Below, piece by piece: positions 24,674-36,027 of a DNA stretch of 64,000 nt (positions are counted from its first letter, which is position 1; each line of letters opens with the position of its first letter). The DNA comes from Epinephelus fuscoguttatus (lineage: Eukaryota; Chordata; Actinopteri; Perciformes; Serranidae), in the NCBI RefSeq assembly GCF_011397635.1, contig NC_064770.1, positions 27,669,603-27,733,602 of the forward strand, written 5' to 3'. The notes under the pieces were generated by a model. That model did not search any database, was not told where the DNA came from, and saw nothing but the letters and a program-made list of their open reading frames with translations. The position numbers and the translations under genes are program-made.

Positions 24674-26476
24674 ATCCGATGCGTAACGGAGCGGACGCTT
24701 TAAAAATCTCAAAAAAAATCAACAACTTTAAAACCGAAATAAAACCAAAAACTATCTTTAAACTGTCGCGTAATGAGTTTTCAGACCACTGGAATCAGAT
24801 GCGGTGCAAAAGCAAAGCGGAATAGAAGCGTAGAGAAGCGGGACCGGTGTCGATGTGCAGAGCTCTCCAGGTTAGTCGCTCCACGTTTAATAGTAGCGAG
24901 AGATTAGTGCCGCGGTGAGCAAACCCACTTAAGATCTAACTACATGAATTACAGTGGCCTGTCTGGTCGGACGGCAAATCCCAGCTGAGTTACAGTTATG
25001 ATCAACTTAATTAAAGAAAAAAAAAAGTTCGCCAACAGTTTGCAGGCGCTGCTTCATAGAGAGGACTGGCGAGACACCTGTGCGTAAGGCGCTGGCTGCT
25101 TAACCCTTAGCTTGCAGATGGAGATGTTTAGAAATACTCTAAAAGTATAGTGGGTGGCATTTATTAGATATTTTTGGATCTTCACACATTTTAGATATGT
25201 GTAAAGATACTGGACACTTAACAGAAGCCTATAAAAATGACAATGATGTCACATCCTACACTGGAGCACATTTCATATGAGAGGATGCTCTGCATGTGTT
25301 TGGTCCGAGATTACATTTTCTATCTTGTCATGTGCACTGAATTAAAACACAGTACTGTGTGTCTGCGTGATAATTTAGCACTGTTTACTGTAAAATCTCT
25401 CCTGTCTATCTGAACACAGTTTCAGCCTCCAGGAGATGGCACCAAACTCAGTGTCTATAGTCTTTATTATTTGTAGGTCCAGCTCTGGTTTTGACTTCCA
25501 CATGAACCAAAACGTTTCATTAAAACTGCTTGAATATATTTTATTAGTTACATTATTTATATCATGATAGTTTTTTAAATTGGTAACATGGCTGTACATT
25601 GCAGGTGCTACTTAAGTGAGACCCTCTACCTTCCTCCTCTTCTTTTCTCTAAAGGTTTCTGCATCTCACAAACTCCAACACTAACAGCAGCCAGACTTTC
25701 CAAATTAGTGATAACAATTATACTGGTGCACCAGATGATGGTGCCACACCAGCCACCTCTGTGTTTCGCAGACCAATTTAATCGGCCCTCGGCTTGACTT
25801 TCAAAATATACCATATGTGGTCCTTTACACAACAATGGTTAATCGAGCAAGATCACTTTGCATTTTTACCCTTCACCTTACAATGATAGGACTATCAAAC
25901 ACTACATTGTAGACAGGCATCAAGTAGTAATAGTTCATTACATGATAAAAATGGTTGCCTTTGTCTCGCTTTAAAAAAACAAAAAAACCTTTTGATGCAA
26001 GGATCAGTTGGCCCCCAGGCATTTTCACGTTGCTTTATCTGGCCCCCATTCAAAAAAGTTTGGACACCCCTGATATACAGATTACAGGTTCTTCTGTGTT
26101 CATACCCATATTTACATTTACTTTAGGTGTCCATTTTGGCTTCTGTACTACACACTGTAACACACCTTTATGTTACTTTCTGCTCCGGTCTCTGCAATAT
26201 TTTGTGTTTTTTGTCAACTAGAACAGGTGCAAACTGAAATGTCTCGTTAGCTTCCAAACAGTTTGCGTTATTGACATCCATCACACAGATGCAATATTAA
26301 ATCGTATGAATTAAAAACATGACAGATCTCTTTAAATTGTTACTAACTCCAACTGTGACTACATTTGGGTAGAGTTAGTCAGAAGTCCCATTTACATGCT
26401 ATTTCCTGTTTACAGCATTTAGTCAATGTTGGAATATTGTGAAGCGTCATTAGTGAAAAGACAGATAGGAGAAAGT
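24674..26476. other. WFIKKN2 upstream region, no other gene
   Basis: The first few hundred bases should contain the WFIKKN2 5'UTR and promoter; I see no convincing TATA box. The rest is AT-rich. Confidence 0.4.
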
Positions 26477-26480
26477 TTAA

Positions 26481-28086
26481 AAGGACAGTTCACCCCCAAA
26501 TCAAAAAATACATATTTTCCTCTTACCTGTGGTGCTACTTATCAGTCTAGATTGATTTGGTGTGTGTTGCAGAATGCTGGAGATATCAGCCGTAGAGATG
26601 TCAGCCTTCTCTCCCATATAATGAAAATAGATGGCACTCAGCTCGTGGTGCTCAAAGCGCCAAAACTCAACAGCAATGTCTCTTTCTCTTTCTTTGAAAT
26701 CATGACCCGGTTACTCAAGATAATCCAGCAGTTTTATGACAACCCTTTTTTCTCTCTACCGAACTTCACCAGCCAAGCATATCACCATGCAGAAGGAAGC
26801 ATGCATCTACTGCTAGCTCACCTAGCACCACTGAGCTAGCTAACGTTACAGCTCAGCAGAGGATGACACCATTTGGGGCTGTGCACATGCCGCTTCTTTA
26901 ACCGCCTGGGAACACATTAGCTATGTTTCCATCCAAAAGTGATTCGAATCACTGGGAAATGTGCATTAAAAAAATACGAATCCTGTGTGTTTTCATTAAA
27001 TGTACAGACTTTGGTGAAAACTACAAACTCGTGCGAGTTTTTCCGCAGAAACGGAAAGTCTCGCATTCTTCTTCTTCTACTGTATGTTTTCTGGCGGTTG
27101 GCAACCAGCTTGTAAATTACTGCCTTCCCGACCCGGAGTGTGGATATCACCATGGAGAGAGGTGCGCTACATCAGACTTAATTCAAACATAACTGTTTCC
27201 ATCCCCCATTTTGCGAATTCAACATTTTTTCGAATCAACCAAAACCCGGCTAAAGCGAGCGTATTTTAGTTTGTGCGAATCAGGGGATTTTAATTCGAAT
27301 TTTGGCGTTTCCATCATAAATTCCCAATGTGATACTTCTAGATGTGCATCTAAACAGGCTGATGGAAACATGGCTAATGTCAGGCGCTGGGTGCCACTTT
27401 GTGCCTTTTTGTTCCAGCTTTCCAGGGTGGGGTGGCAGCTTGTGTCTTGCTAAACAACCTTAACAAGCACCGTATCAGTCTATTTGCCTGAAATCCTGAG
27501 TGCAGACCTGATCTTCTTCCAGACGCTGTTATAAGTGTGTAGGTCTATCATCCATGGGACAGATGAAAATCTCTCGCAGCCCTGCAGTAAAATGATCAAC
27601 TTTTCCATATTTACCACAAACCGATATTTACGGAAGAAGGGAAAAATATCTGTCAACTGTGATGTTCCTCGTCACATGACGTGCGGAGTCCTCATTGAAA
27701 ACAATGAATTTCAGCGTGCGAAAAATGGGGCATGTGTATGGCCCCTTAATGTTTACATCGCTTTCTCTGTCTTGAGCCTCTCATGCACGAGTAGATGCAC
27801 GCTTCCTTCCAAGTGGTGATACTGTTGGCTGATGTAACTCAGTAGACCAAAAACAGTTCCTACATAAAAAAATAAAAAATAAAAAATAAAACAAAAAGGT
27901 CTGTGATTATCTTTAGTAACCAGGTCATGGTTTCTGGAAAGAGACATTGCTGTTGAGTTTTTCAAATGTAGCCTATTTTTGGGCGCTTTGAGCACCACAA
28001 GCCGAGTGTCATCTAGTTCCATTACAGAAAAAAATGAGAAGTGAGAAGAAAAATATGCAGTTTTGATTTTGGGGTGAACTGTCCCT
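26481..28086. mobile_element. TTAA-flanked long-inverted-repeat element (family F)
   Basis: TTAA at 26477-26480 and 28087-28090. Ends AAGGACAGTTCACCCCCAAA and (reverse complement) AGGGACAGTTCACCCCAAAA match. The inverted similarity continues for about 300 bases on each side (for example GTGGTGCTCAAAGCGCC on both arms). No transposase. A MITE of family A (26919-27375) is inserted in the middle. Confidence 0.78.
26919..27375 (+). mobile_element. Family A MITE, uninterrupted copy
   Basis: Inverted ends AGCTATGTTTCCATC and (reverse complement) AGCCATGTTTCCATC. About 457 bp, no transposase, rich in TTCGAAT words. The reverse copy at 46439-47805 carries a large insertion; this copy preserves the empty site around GAATTAAGTCTGA (as reverse complement). 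Confidence 0.82.
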
Positions 28087-29434
28087 TTAAGATGAGCACG
28101 GTATGTCTGCAATGGAAATGTGAATGGGCTTATCTGGCTCATTTCACAATATGGAAGTGTAAAAAGTCACAATAGTACGAACAGCTTGATATCATGTTGT
28201 GAAACCTGGTTTCTTTCCCCCAAAAGCCAATTCCAGGAAATGTTACACAAAAGGGGGCTTCAATCAAAACAAATGTGTTGGTGGTCTGTGCGGTCTTGGA
28301 CATAATGAAAAAAATGATTATTATGCCACAGTTCTGACCAAACAGTGACACAGCCCGGTAATTTAGCAACCATAAAACTCAATAAACAAGTTTCTGTTCG
28401 TGTCAAAAAGCTGCTCTATCTTTATATTTAGAAGAGGAGTGTGTGTGTGTGTGTGTGTGTGTGAGTGTGAGTGTGAGTATGGAGTCTGTGCTTCCCAAGC
28501 TGAATCCCTGCTGTGCCCAAAGAGGCCCAGAGCTCTCCAGGCCGAACCCTGCAGTCTTAGTCTGGTCTGTGTCTGTAAGCCCTCTCTGAATACATACGCC
28601 CACATACACAAAGTGGTGAGACTTATACACATGCATGCACAAGGAAGTAGCTAAGTATACAGTGAATATGGTGAACAAACACGGATTATTGACCTGGACA
28701 TACAAAGGACTGCTTATGGAGAAAGGATGTATAGATTATATACTACCGATTTCACACACAGCCTCACACACATATGTGCATGCTCTCAATTTTATGCAAA
28801 TGCACAAACACACTCAAGCTGTGTTTTCAGTGTCTGCTCACCCACTCACCCCTAACCTTCACCCCTCAAGACCCCACATTCCCAGCATAGCTGACACTGG
28901 GGCATGTCACACATTGAATAAAGCCTCGCGGCGGACCCCACGCAGGGCACTCCGACAGTCTATCTGCCTTCAGCATTGGCATTGTCTGCAAACAGACCTT
29001 GACTTTGACCTTCACTGTGCACACTCGCCATCTATCTGAGCCCAGTTCAAAAGAACTTTGCAACTCAAGGGGACGTTTCCATTGATGTTTATTTACTTGC
29101 AATGCGAAGATATGTGGTTAATGGCAATGGAAAGCTTCTGGATCCTTGTGCTTCCAGGTACTTTATCAAAATAATGCTATCCTCAGAAACTGCAAGCATC
29201 CACTGGCAAAAGCACAAATAAAAAACCAATGGAAAAAATGTAAAAATAATTTGCAATACTGATCTTTGCCGATCAAGGATGAATCTACGATGGTAATAGA
29301 ACTGGCATTGGATGGGATTTCACCTTAAAAGCAAACTCTCTGACACACACTCATATCATCAACCCACTAATAACACCAGAAGTTACTTCCTGAATTTGGT
29401 GTCAGCAAGTAACTTGTTGAACACAGGGAGACAG
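28087..29434. other. No gene seen
   Basis: Contains the (GT)n microsatellite at 28439-28478 and AT-rich sequence. Confidence 0.4.
28439..28478. repeat. (GT)n microsatellite
   Basis: Pure GT then GTGAGT interruptions. Confidence 0.95.
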
Positions 29435-29570
29435 ACATCTGTGTGGGTACATGACACCCTAAAAAAGAGGGTAGATCATGAGGAGTACCACCACTTGGTC
29501 CAGGAGCTTCGCATCCATGATGGTCGCTTCCAGGCATATTTTAGGATGACTCAGGGGCAGTCGATGGGCC
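29435..29570 (+). pseudogene. PIF/Harbinger transposase N-terminal fragment
   Basis: The frame reads VWVHDTLKKRVDHEEYHHLV then QELRIHDGRFQAYFRMTQGQ, matching the pattern of the N-terminal part of Harbinger-type nucleases as I recall it (W/F-hydrophobic-H...FH.LV.EL...RF..YFRM). The catalytic DDE residues are absent, so this is a remnant of an internally deleted copy. Confidence 0.6.
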
Positions 29571-30174
29571 GTATAGATCAGGGTATCCAGCAACCACTAC
29601 CACCAATTGCTCCTCCATTGTTTACTTACTGTAAACTTGTTGTCATAACCACCACAGAAGGCCCACCTCTCAAATCATCCGATTGGACAATGAGAAAAAA
29701 GATGACATGGGGTGCTTTTCCACTCTGAGTTGAAGTTTTTTCCACTAAAGGAGTTCAGAATGCTCTGTCAGAAATACCAGGCACCTAGAGTGCAGAAATG
29801 CCAGGTGTGTCACAACAGAAACACTGCAAGCAAAATGCTTCATTCTCATTAAAAACAATTACAAAAAGCCGCCTCTAGCTGCTTAAACGCTTTCTGTGTG
29901 ATCGGGGCCAAAACATGTTAGTGAGCTTTAGAGGTGCTGGTAGCTGGGTTTTGTTTTCTATGGACAGACCCTGGCTAGCTGTTTCCCCCCCTTCTTTCCT
30001 GCCTTTAATAAGCTAAGCTAACCTAGCTGCTGTGGTATCAAATTTCTCATGCTAGCTGTATCCCCTTCTTTCCTACCTCTATCGTTCTCTTCAAAGCCAG
30101 ACTCCATTGAGAAATACAGTAATTTAACATTGCTAAATAGTGTCTGGTCTACTGCTGCCTCATCCAGTTATTTT

Positions 30175-30248
30175 GTTTGTGTTATTGTGTGACTTTTGTG
30201 TTTAAAAGGGTTAGTTCTGATTCACAAAAGTCACATAATAACACAAAC
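30175..30248. repeat. Hairpin at the left junction of the TTAA element
   Basis: Arms 30175-30200 and 30223-30248 are inverted at 25 of 26 positions with a 22-base loop that contains the TTAA junction. Confidence 0.8.
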
Positions 30249-30653
30249 TACCTGATCAAAGCAGCGGTATATCAGCAGCTCCTGTGTTCAACAAGCTAAA
30301 ACTACTGGTTTAGTCAATTGTGTCTGGCGGCTTTGACGTTAGCCCAGATGGGGGACTGAAGTTGTTAACTTCTTAAGCTTCCCATCATAGCAGGCAGTCT
30401 GACAGAAAGGTAAAGCAGTAAAAACTACTCTCAATAGACCATACACTTAAACTGACATTGATCTTTTTGGGTGGGACTTTTAAAATAACATTTTGTTGCT
30501 GGCCCCCATACACAGCAGTACATTGCTTAGCTTCCATGTCGGACTCAAGCCTGCTTCTCCAAACTGGGGGTGTGCTGGCTGACACTGTGTGTAACATACT
30601 GTCTATGGAAAGGTAACCCATACAACCCCACTTAAAAAAACTGAACTATCCCT
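30206..30653. mobile_element. TTAA-flanked MITE (family G)
   Basis: TTAA at 30202-30205 and 30654-30657; ends AAGGGTTAGTTCTG and (reverse complement) AGGGATAGTTCAG are inverted. About 450 bp, noncoding. Confidence 0.65.
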
Positions 30654-30657
30654 TTAA

Positions 30658-32330
30658 TGGGGTCCCAGGGTATTTTACATACACTGTATATTGTAGCCTA
30701 TTAAAGCTACTGTACATTTTACCTCACCATTAATCTCTGAGTGGCTTTACGGTGTCATGCATGCATTTGAGTCATAAATAAGTAGCTCTGTATTGGCTTT
30801 GTGCATTATGCCTGTTAGAGAGGGGCACATATTACACCAAGGGCCATAGTCCAAGCACATCGACCAAGGCACGTACCTGTGGGTAACGTCGCCTTCTGCC
30901 TCCATTTCTAAAATGCTCTTAGGGGTTCTTGACCATGCAGGTCCACAGCGTCTCTTGCCTATGACTGAGTCCTGGGAAGCTGGTGGAGCTGGTTCAAAAC
31001 AATGAAGGTGTTATGACTGTTCATACTAAGCTTATTATGAGTGTCTCACTCCGGAACAAAGGAGAGAGACACGTCCAGCCACAGCAGGGCCCTAAGCTGA
31101 TTCCTCAGCCCCAGTCTAGACACACAACACAATATGCCGATGGACAGACATGCAAGCATACATACACAGATTCACAGCCATCCACTGAAATGTATATATC
31201 CTGATTACCATGCATTCCATCGTGCTTTTATTTAGATTGCGCACACACATTTAACTTTCTCAGCACCATTCTGCTCCGATTATGCAATATTTGTGCGCTC
31301 CAGATTGCAGTATCTGAACATCTGCTCACCGCATGAACACTATTGTATTCATTTCACTGAAGAGGTTAAGGATTTCACAGACACACAAGAGTGTCAGCGC
31401 GACCATAACTTAGGTGCTGTTTATGTTCTTTAAATCAGAAAGGGAACAAAACAAAATGTCTCCTTAGATAAGTTCATAACAGAATGTACAACATTGGCTT
31501 GTTGAGAAAATGCGGGTCAAAAGTGAAAAGGCACAGCTGGACGGTACAACAATACTGAACTTTGACATATGGAACATTCCCAGAAAGCAGCTTTGATTAG
31601 TGTTAATAATGGACATAAGTGGTGATAAATTAACAGTTCAAAGGAGGTCCCAACCAATCAGCAAATATGTGTAACCCTGTGGCTAACAGCGTAGCTTGAT
31701 ATCAGATTTTTAATCAGTTATTTATGTAAATATTTCAAAAAATGATTATTGAAGTTCATTAGAGGTTTATTAGAATTAATGTGCAGGTATTAAAAGTGTG
31801 TGTCATTCGCCTTTGAATGCTGCTATACTTTTAAATTTTGTTATTCAATTTTATTCTAGTGTTCAGTAATGAATTCATCAAAGGATAATGCCAATATTTT
31901 TCAACCTGGACCCTATTTGCCCATGTTTTTATGTCTAAGTGATTTGTGGGAACAACAATTTTAAAAGCTGGTCAGTGTTAACAGCTGGCAGCAGCAAACA
32001 GCCTGCAACGTTGCCAGTTGTGCCTATCATCAGTTTGTCTAATAAAAATGCTTGTTCTTGCCACTGACTAGGTCAGTCTGTTATTATGAGTGTCTGAGAA
32101 CACTATGGAAACAATCCCTACATAGGAATAAAACTTTTTCCTTCCCTTTTCCTTGTTCCTGGATATCTAAAATGCACTTGTGCATATCTGAAATTCAAAG
32201 TCCAGCACACATGAATGGAACAAGTGATGTCATTTGCCCTCAGAAGAATGACATTGTGGACATAATTTTGACTTAAAAGAACTGAATTATGAATATCTGC
32301 AATATATATCCAGTGGAACTATTACATGCT
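30658..32330. other. No gene seen
   Basis: AT-rich. 31888-31980 resembles the start of a repeat also present at 63846-63910 (ACCCT...TTGCCCA). Confidence 0.4.
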
Positions 32331-32640
32331 AAAATGGCCACCTTGGGGCAGTAGTTCAGTCCATAGGGACTTAGGTTGGGAACCGGAGGGTCGCCAGCTC
32401 AAGCCCCTGTCCGGATCAAATGGTCATCTGGCTGGAGAGGTGCCAGTTCGCCTTCTGAGCACTGTCAAGGCACCCTCAAACAAGGTGCCGAACCCCCAAC
32501 TGCTCAGGGCGCCTGTCCATGGGCAGCCCCCTCGCTCTGAAATCTCTCCATTTAATGCATGTGTGCATGTCAAACCTGTGTGTATAAGACACCAGAGTGA
32601 AAAAAAAAAAGTTCCCCTCAGGAATAATAAAGTATGTTGT
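32331..32640 (+). mobile_element. tRNA-derived SINE
   Basis: The head GGGGCAGTAGTTCAGTCCAT through CCAGCTCAAGCCCC has the layout of a tRNA pol III promoter; the body is GC-rich and the tail ends GGAATAATAAAGTATGTTGT after an A run. Widespread fish SINE type. No clear target duplication. Confidence 0.75.
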
Positions 32641-34115
32641 CTTCTTTTTTGTACTTTTTAAGGTTTTAAAGATAACTTAAATTTAGTTTTTACTAGCTGA
32701 ATCAAAGTTGTAGATGTCTTAAAAAATACAATTTATATTAGTGAGAATGTTATTATGGATGTCTTTAATTCATTTTAACAGAAGTGTGGTTTGATTAAAT
32801 GTTAAAATAGCTTGCCGTAGTAGTGCAATTCAGTAAAAAGATAAAAATGGACCAGTATCCAAACACCAGATTTTAAAATACTTTTTATGAATTCAATTAA
32901 ATCCAAGCAAAAAAAAAAAAAAATCTTATGACTTCAAGTGGCATACCTACAGTATGTGGCTCATCTAATGCCAATCTTTGCTCTTCTGCGCCCTCTACTG
33001 GCTCTCAGTTGAAACACAGATTTCAATGAATTATTGGGGAGTTTGCCTGAACACCCAGCACACACATGCAGGTACACACAGAGGATAACCTGCGACAGAA
33101 GCCAAACAAAATGTGTAACTGGTCCTTTCATTTAAACAGATACGTAAACTCATTACATCTAAATTACTTCATTAGTCAGATGGAAATAATACGCTTTTTG
33201 AAGACACACGGTCAGATTGAAAGAAAAAGAAGGAAGTTAATTCACCATGCTTTATCAAAGAACAGATACAGGTCTCCAGAACGAAAAAACACAACTTTAA
33301 CAGTGCCTAAGATCATCTCTACAAGTACACAGGACGTACTGTATATAAAAATATCAGACTCTGAATGCATAGGTTAAGTCAAACTGTATTCTGCTTTTTC
33401 TAGAACAATAAGCAACCCCACAAATACAATGTTAGCCATCTGCTTTTCACAGAATCATAGAAGATCCTATAAAACCCCATTTCCAAACATGCTGCTCTCA
33501 CTCACCCGGGGCACCGAACGGCCGGGGGGTGTTTTCTCCATACACTGTCCCACTTTCTCAACCAAGCTCCTGCCTTTCACATGTGGCACAACTTCACTTA
33601 ATAAAGCATTTAACGTAGTTGGAAACAGAAAATAAGCACTCTTGGTAGTCCTTTCTTCTCAAACTTTCCGGAAACACATTCTCTTCCCCCTCCAAAAACA
33701 CATTGCACTTTGCTTCAACAACTTCATCTCGTTGTTGAACTCTTTCTCGCCAATAGTAGACTTTTTTTGACACGAACACAACAGGCCTAACTGGTTAAAA
33801 AAATTATACAAATTAATAAAAAATTATCATAAAACATACAAATACAAGTAAGAGCTTCAGGTATACATTTTCAACAGTAAACAGTTACCACTGGGAAGAA
33901 ACTTTTTGATTGTAGGACGTCGTGTAGTGGCCGCCTACCGCACTGCTTCAAATAAATGAGCCCCAGCATTGAGAATTAAAAGGAATAATCGGTGTTGATG
34001 AAAGCAGCATGAACGTTACCTTCCGGCACAACATGGCTGTGCCTCTCGAGCTGTTAAATTCTTAATGTACAGTACAAGAATGTTTAGTGTCGTCATCTTG
34101 TCAGTCTCCATTTAA
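32641..34115. other. No gene seen
   Basis: AT-rich; a CTCF-like site lies at 32988-33001. Might include the distal ANKRD40 3'UTR if that is long. Confidence 0.35.
32988..33001 (-). promoter_or_regulatory. CTCF-like motif
   Basis: CCAGTAGAGGGCGC on the minus strand, a strong match to the vertebrate CTCF core. Confidence 0.5.
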
Positions 34116-34422
34116 AGGTCCGGTGTGTAGGGTTTAGTGCCATCTAGTGGTGAGGTTGCAGAACTGAAACTTCACTCATGTGCCAAGCATGTGGAAGGAC
34201 TACGGTGGCTGATGCGAAAACATGAATGGCGCTATCTTGGGTCTGAGTTGGGTATGCCCCTTTTGGGCTACTGTAGAACATGGTGGACTCCGTGAAAGAG
34301 GAAGCGCTCTGTATGTTGATTAAAACGGCTCACTCTGAGGTAACAAATTCTTATATTCAAAGTTATGGAAGTTATGTACCATTTCTGCCACTAGATGGCC
34401 CTAAATCCTACACACTGGACCC
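34116..34422. mobile_element. TTAA-flanked MITE (family D), short copy
   Basis: TTAA at 34112-34115 and 34423-34426 exactly. Ends AGGTCCGGTGTGTAGGGTTT and (reverse complement) GGGTCCAGTGTGTAGGATTT are inverted. CCACTAGATGGC occurs near both ends in inverted orientation (34139-34150 minus, 34388-34399 plus). Only 307 bp, the cleanest member here. Confidence 0.88.
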
Positions 34423-34426
34423 TTAA

Positions 34427-36027
34427 GTCAAACTTTGATTAAGCTACCAAATGGAAAACATTAACTTCAACATTTTCTTCAATAAAAAAAATGTAACATT
34501 AGCACTAGACTGGCTTTGACAACAAAACCGAAGCCATATATTTTTAAATTTTAAAGAACTCCCGTCACCACCTAGGCAGCCCAGTTTAATCTGAGGTGAC
34601 GCAGAGCAACGCAGATAACTGTGCCAGAAATAACAATTAAGGTAAGTGCTGGAGAAACAAGGAAGCACTCAATCATTAAAACAACTGCCACAAACACAGA
34701 TTATCACCTTTGCTGTATCTTATTTCCTTCCTCTCTGACTCTGGGGGGAAAAGAACATCTAACAAGGCTGCATTCTTCTCTGAAGCAGTGAATAGTTTAC
34801 TCTGCAGTTAGTATCTTTGCTGGCTAGATTAGTTTTTTGGTTTTGACTCTAATCACAGTTAAAACACAAGGACAGCAACTGAAATTAACTTACAGGTGAG
34901 TGGGAGCCTCGTACACAACCTTTACCGGGTCTCAAGCCTTGCTACTCTAAAGCGCATGGTCTCGCTTTATTAATAAGAATTCAAAATAATTAAAAATAAA
35001 TACTTCACAGTTGACAGTTTAAGTGTTATGCTGACTGAACCTAATCGCACACCCTGCGAAGCAGAGGTGAGAACGCACTGTAGAAAATAAAGAAAGAAAT
35101 TAGTTGCTGCACATTAATCTCTAAGATATAAATTTCTGTCGGACGTGAAGACACAAAAGAGAACAATTCAAACAAAACTAATTATTTCTTTTTCCACAGT
35201 GTATGAATGAATGATTTAAATATGTAGGGAAACCAGTACTCCTACTCCAACGTGTCCATCCTTGTGTGGATATAGATTAAAGCATACTGTATGTGTGGTC
35301 AGCAAATAGAAGTACTATTAGTCCAAAGATACCTTAGTCCTTAGGCCAGTAATGGATGCCTTCTGCAGGAAAGACACTAAGGTTTATGCCTACAGCATGT
35401 ATGAAAGTGTGTGCGCCAGCCATCTGATAACACTCTATATGTCAATTTCCTAGGAATTCAAGTTGCTGTGTTCAAGTCCAACTTGTCCTATCCCGTAGAC
35501 TGATGATGAACTTATCGGTAAGAGTTATGTAAATCCTTCCTGTCGTCCTCTGCTCTTTGTCTTATCAGACTTTTCCTCTGTGAACATAGTTCACAGCCAG
35601 TGTAGGGATGTGTCCAAATAAGGCTATTACAGAATCCCATTCAAGTCCAGTCTGCAAGGAAGACGAGCCAATGTCTCCCTCTGTTGTCCCACTGGAGCCT
35701 TGGCACAAAGTGCAGTGGGCGGAGAGAAAGAGATAAAGAGAGGAGAAAGGGGGCCCAAATACTTTCGCACATAATCGAGGACACCATGCATCAGTAATCG
35801 CTTACAACTGGTTGGGTACACTAAAGCGGCAGGAGGGCCAGAGGAGGACAGGAGGAGGACAATAGCTACAGAACTTGAAAAAACAAATCCCAGTTAGGAA
35901 ATTGGCGAAACACCAAAGCTGGACAAAGCTGTAACAAGGGACCTGGGCGGGCAACTAGTTATGGTTGCTTGAGGGTAGCTACAGAAGCCCATCATAAGCA
36001 GGGGAGACCTCAGGCTCTGTGGTAGCT
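34427..36027 (-). other. Probable ANKRD40 3'UTR
   Basis: Directly downstream of the ANKRD40 stop, no other gene or clear repeat. The candidate poly(A) signal is at 34966-34971. Confidence 0.4.
34966..34971 (-). terminator. Candidate polyadenylation signal for ANKRD40
   Basis: AATAAA on the minus strand about 1.06 kb past the ANKRD40 stop. It is the clearest hexamer I noticed in 34.4-36.0 kb, but the sequence is AT-rich and the true end could be elsewhere. Confidence 0.3.
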
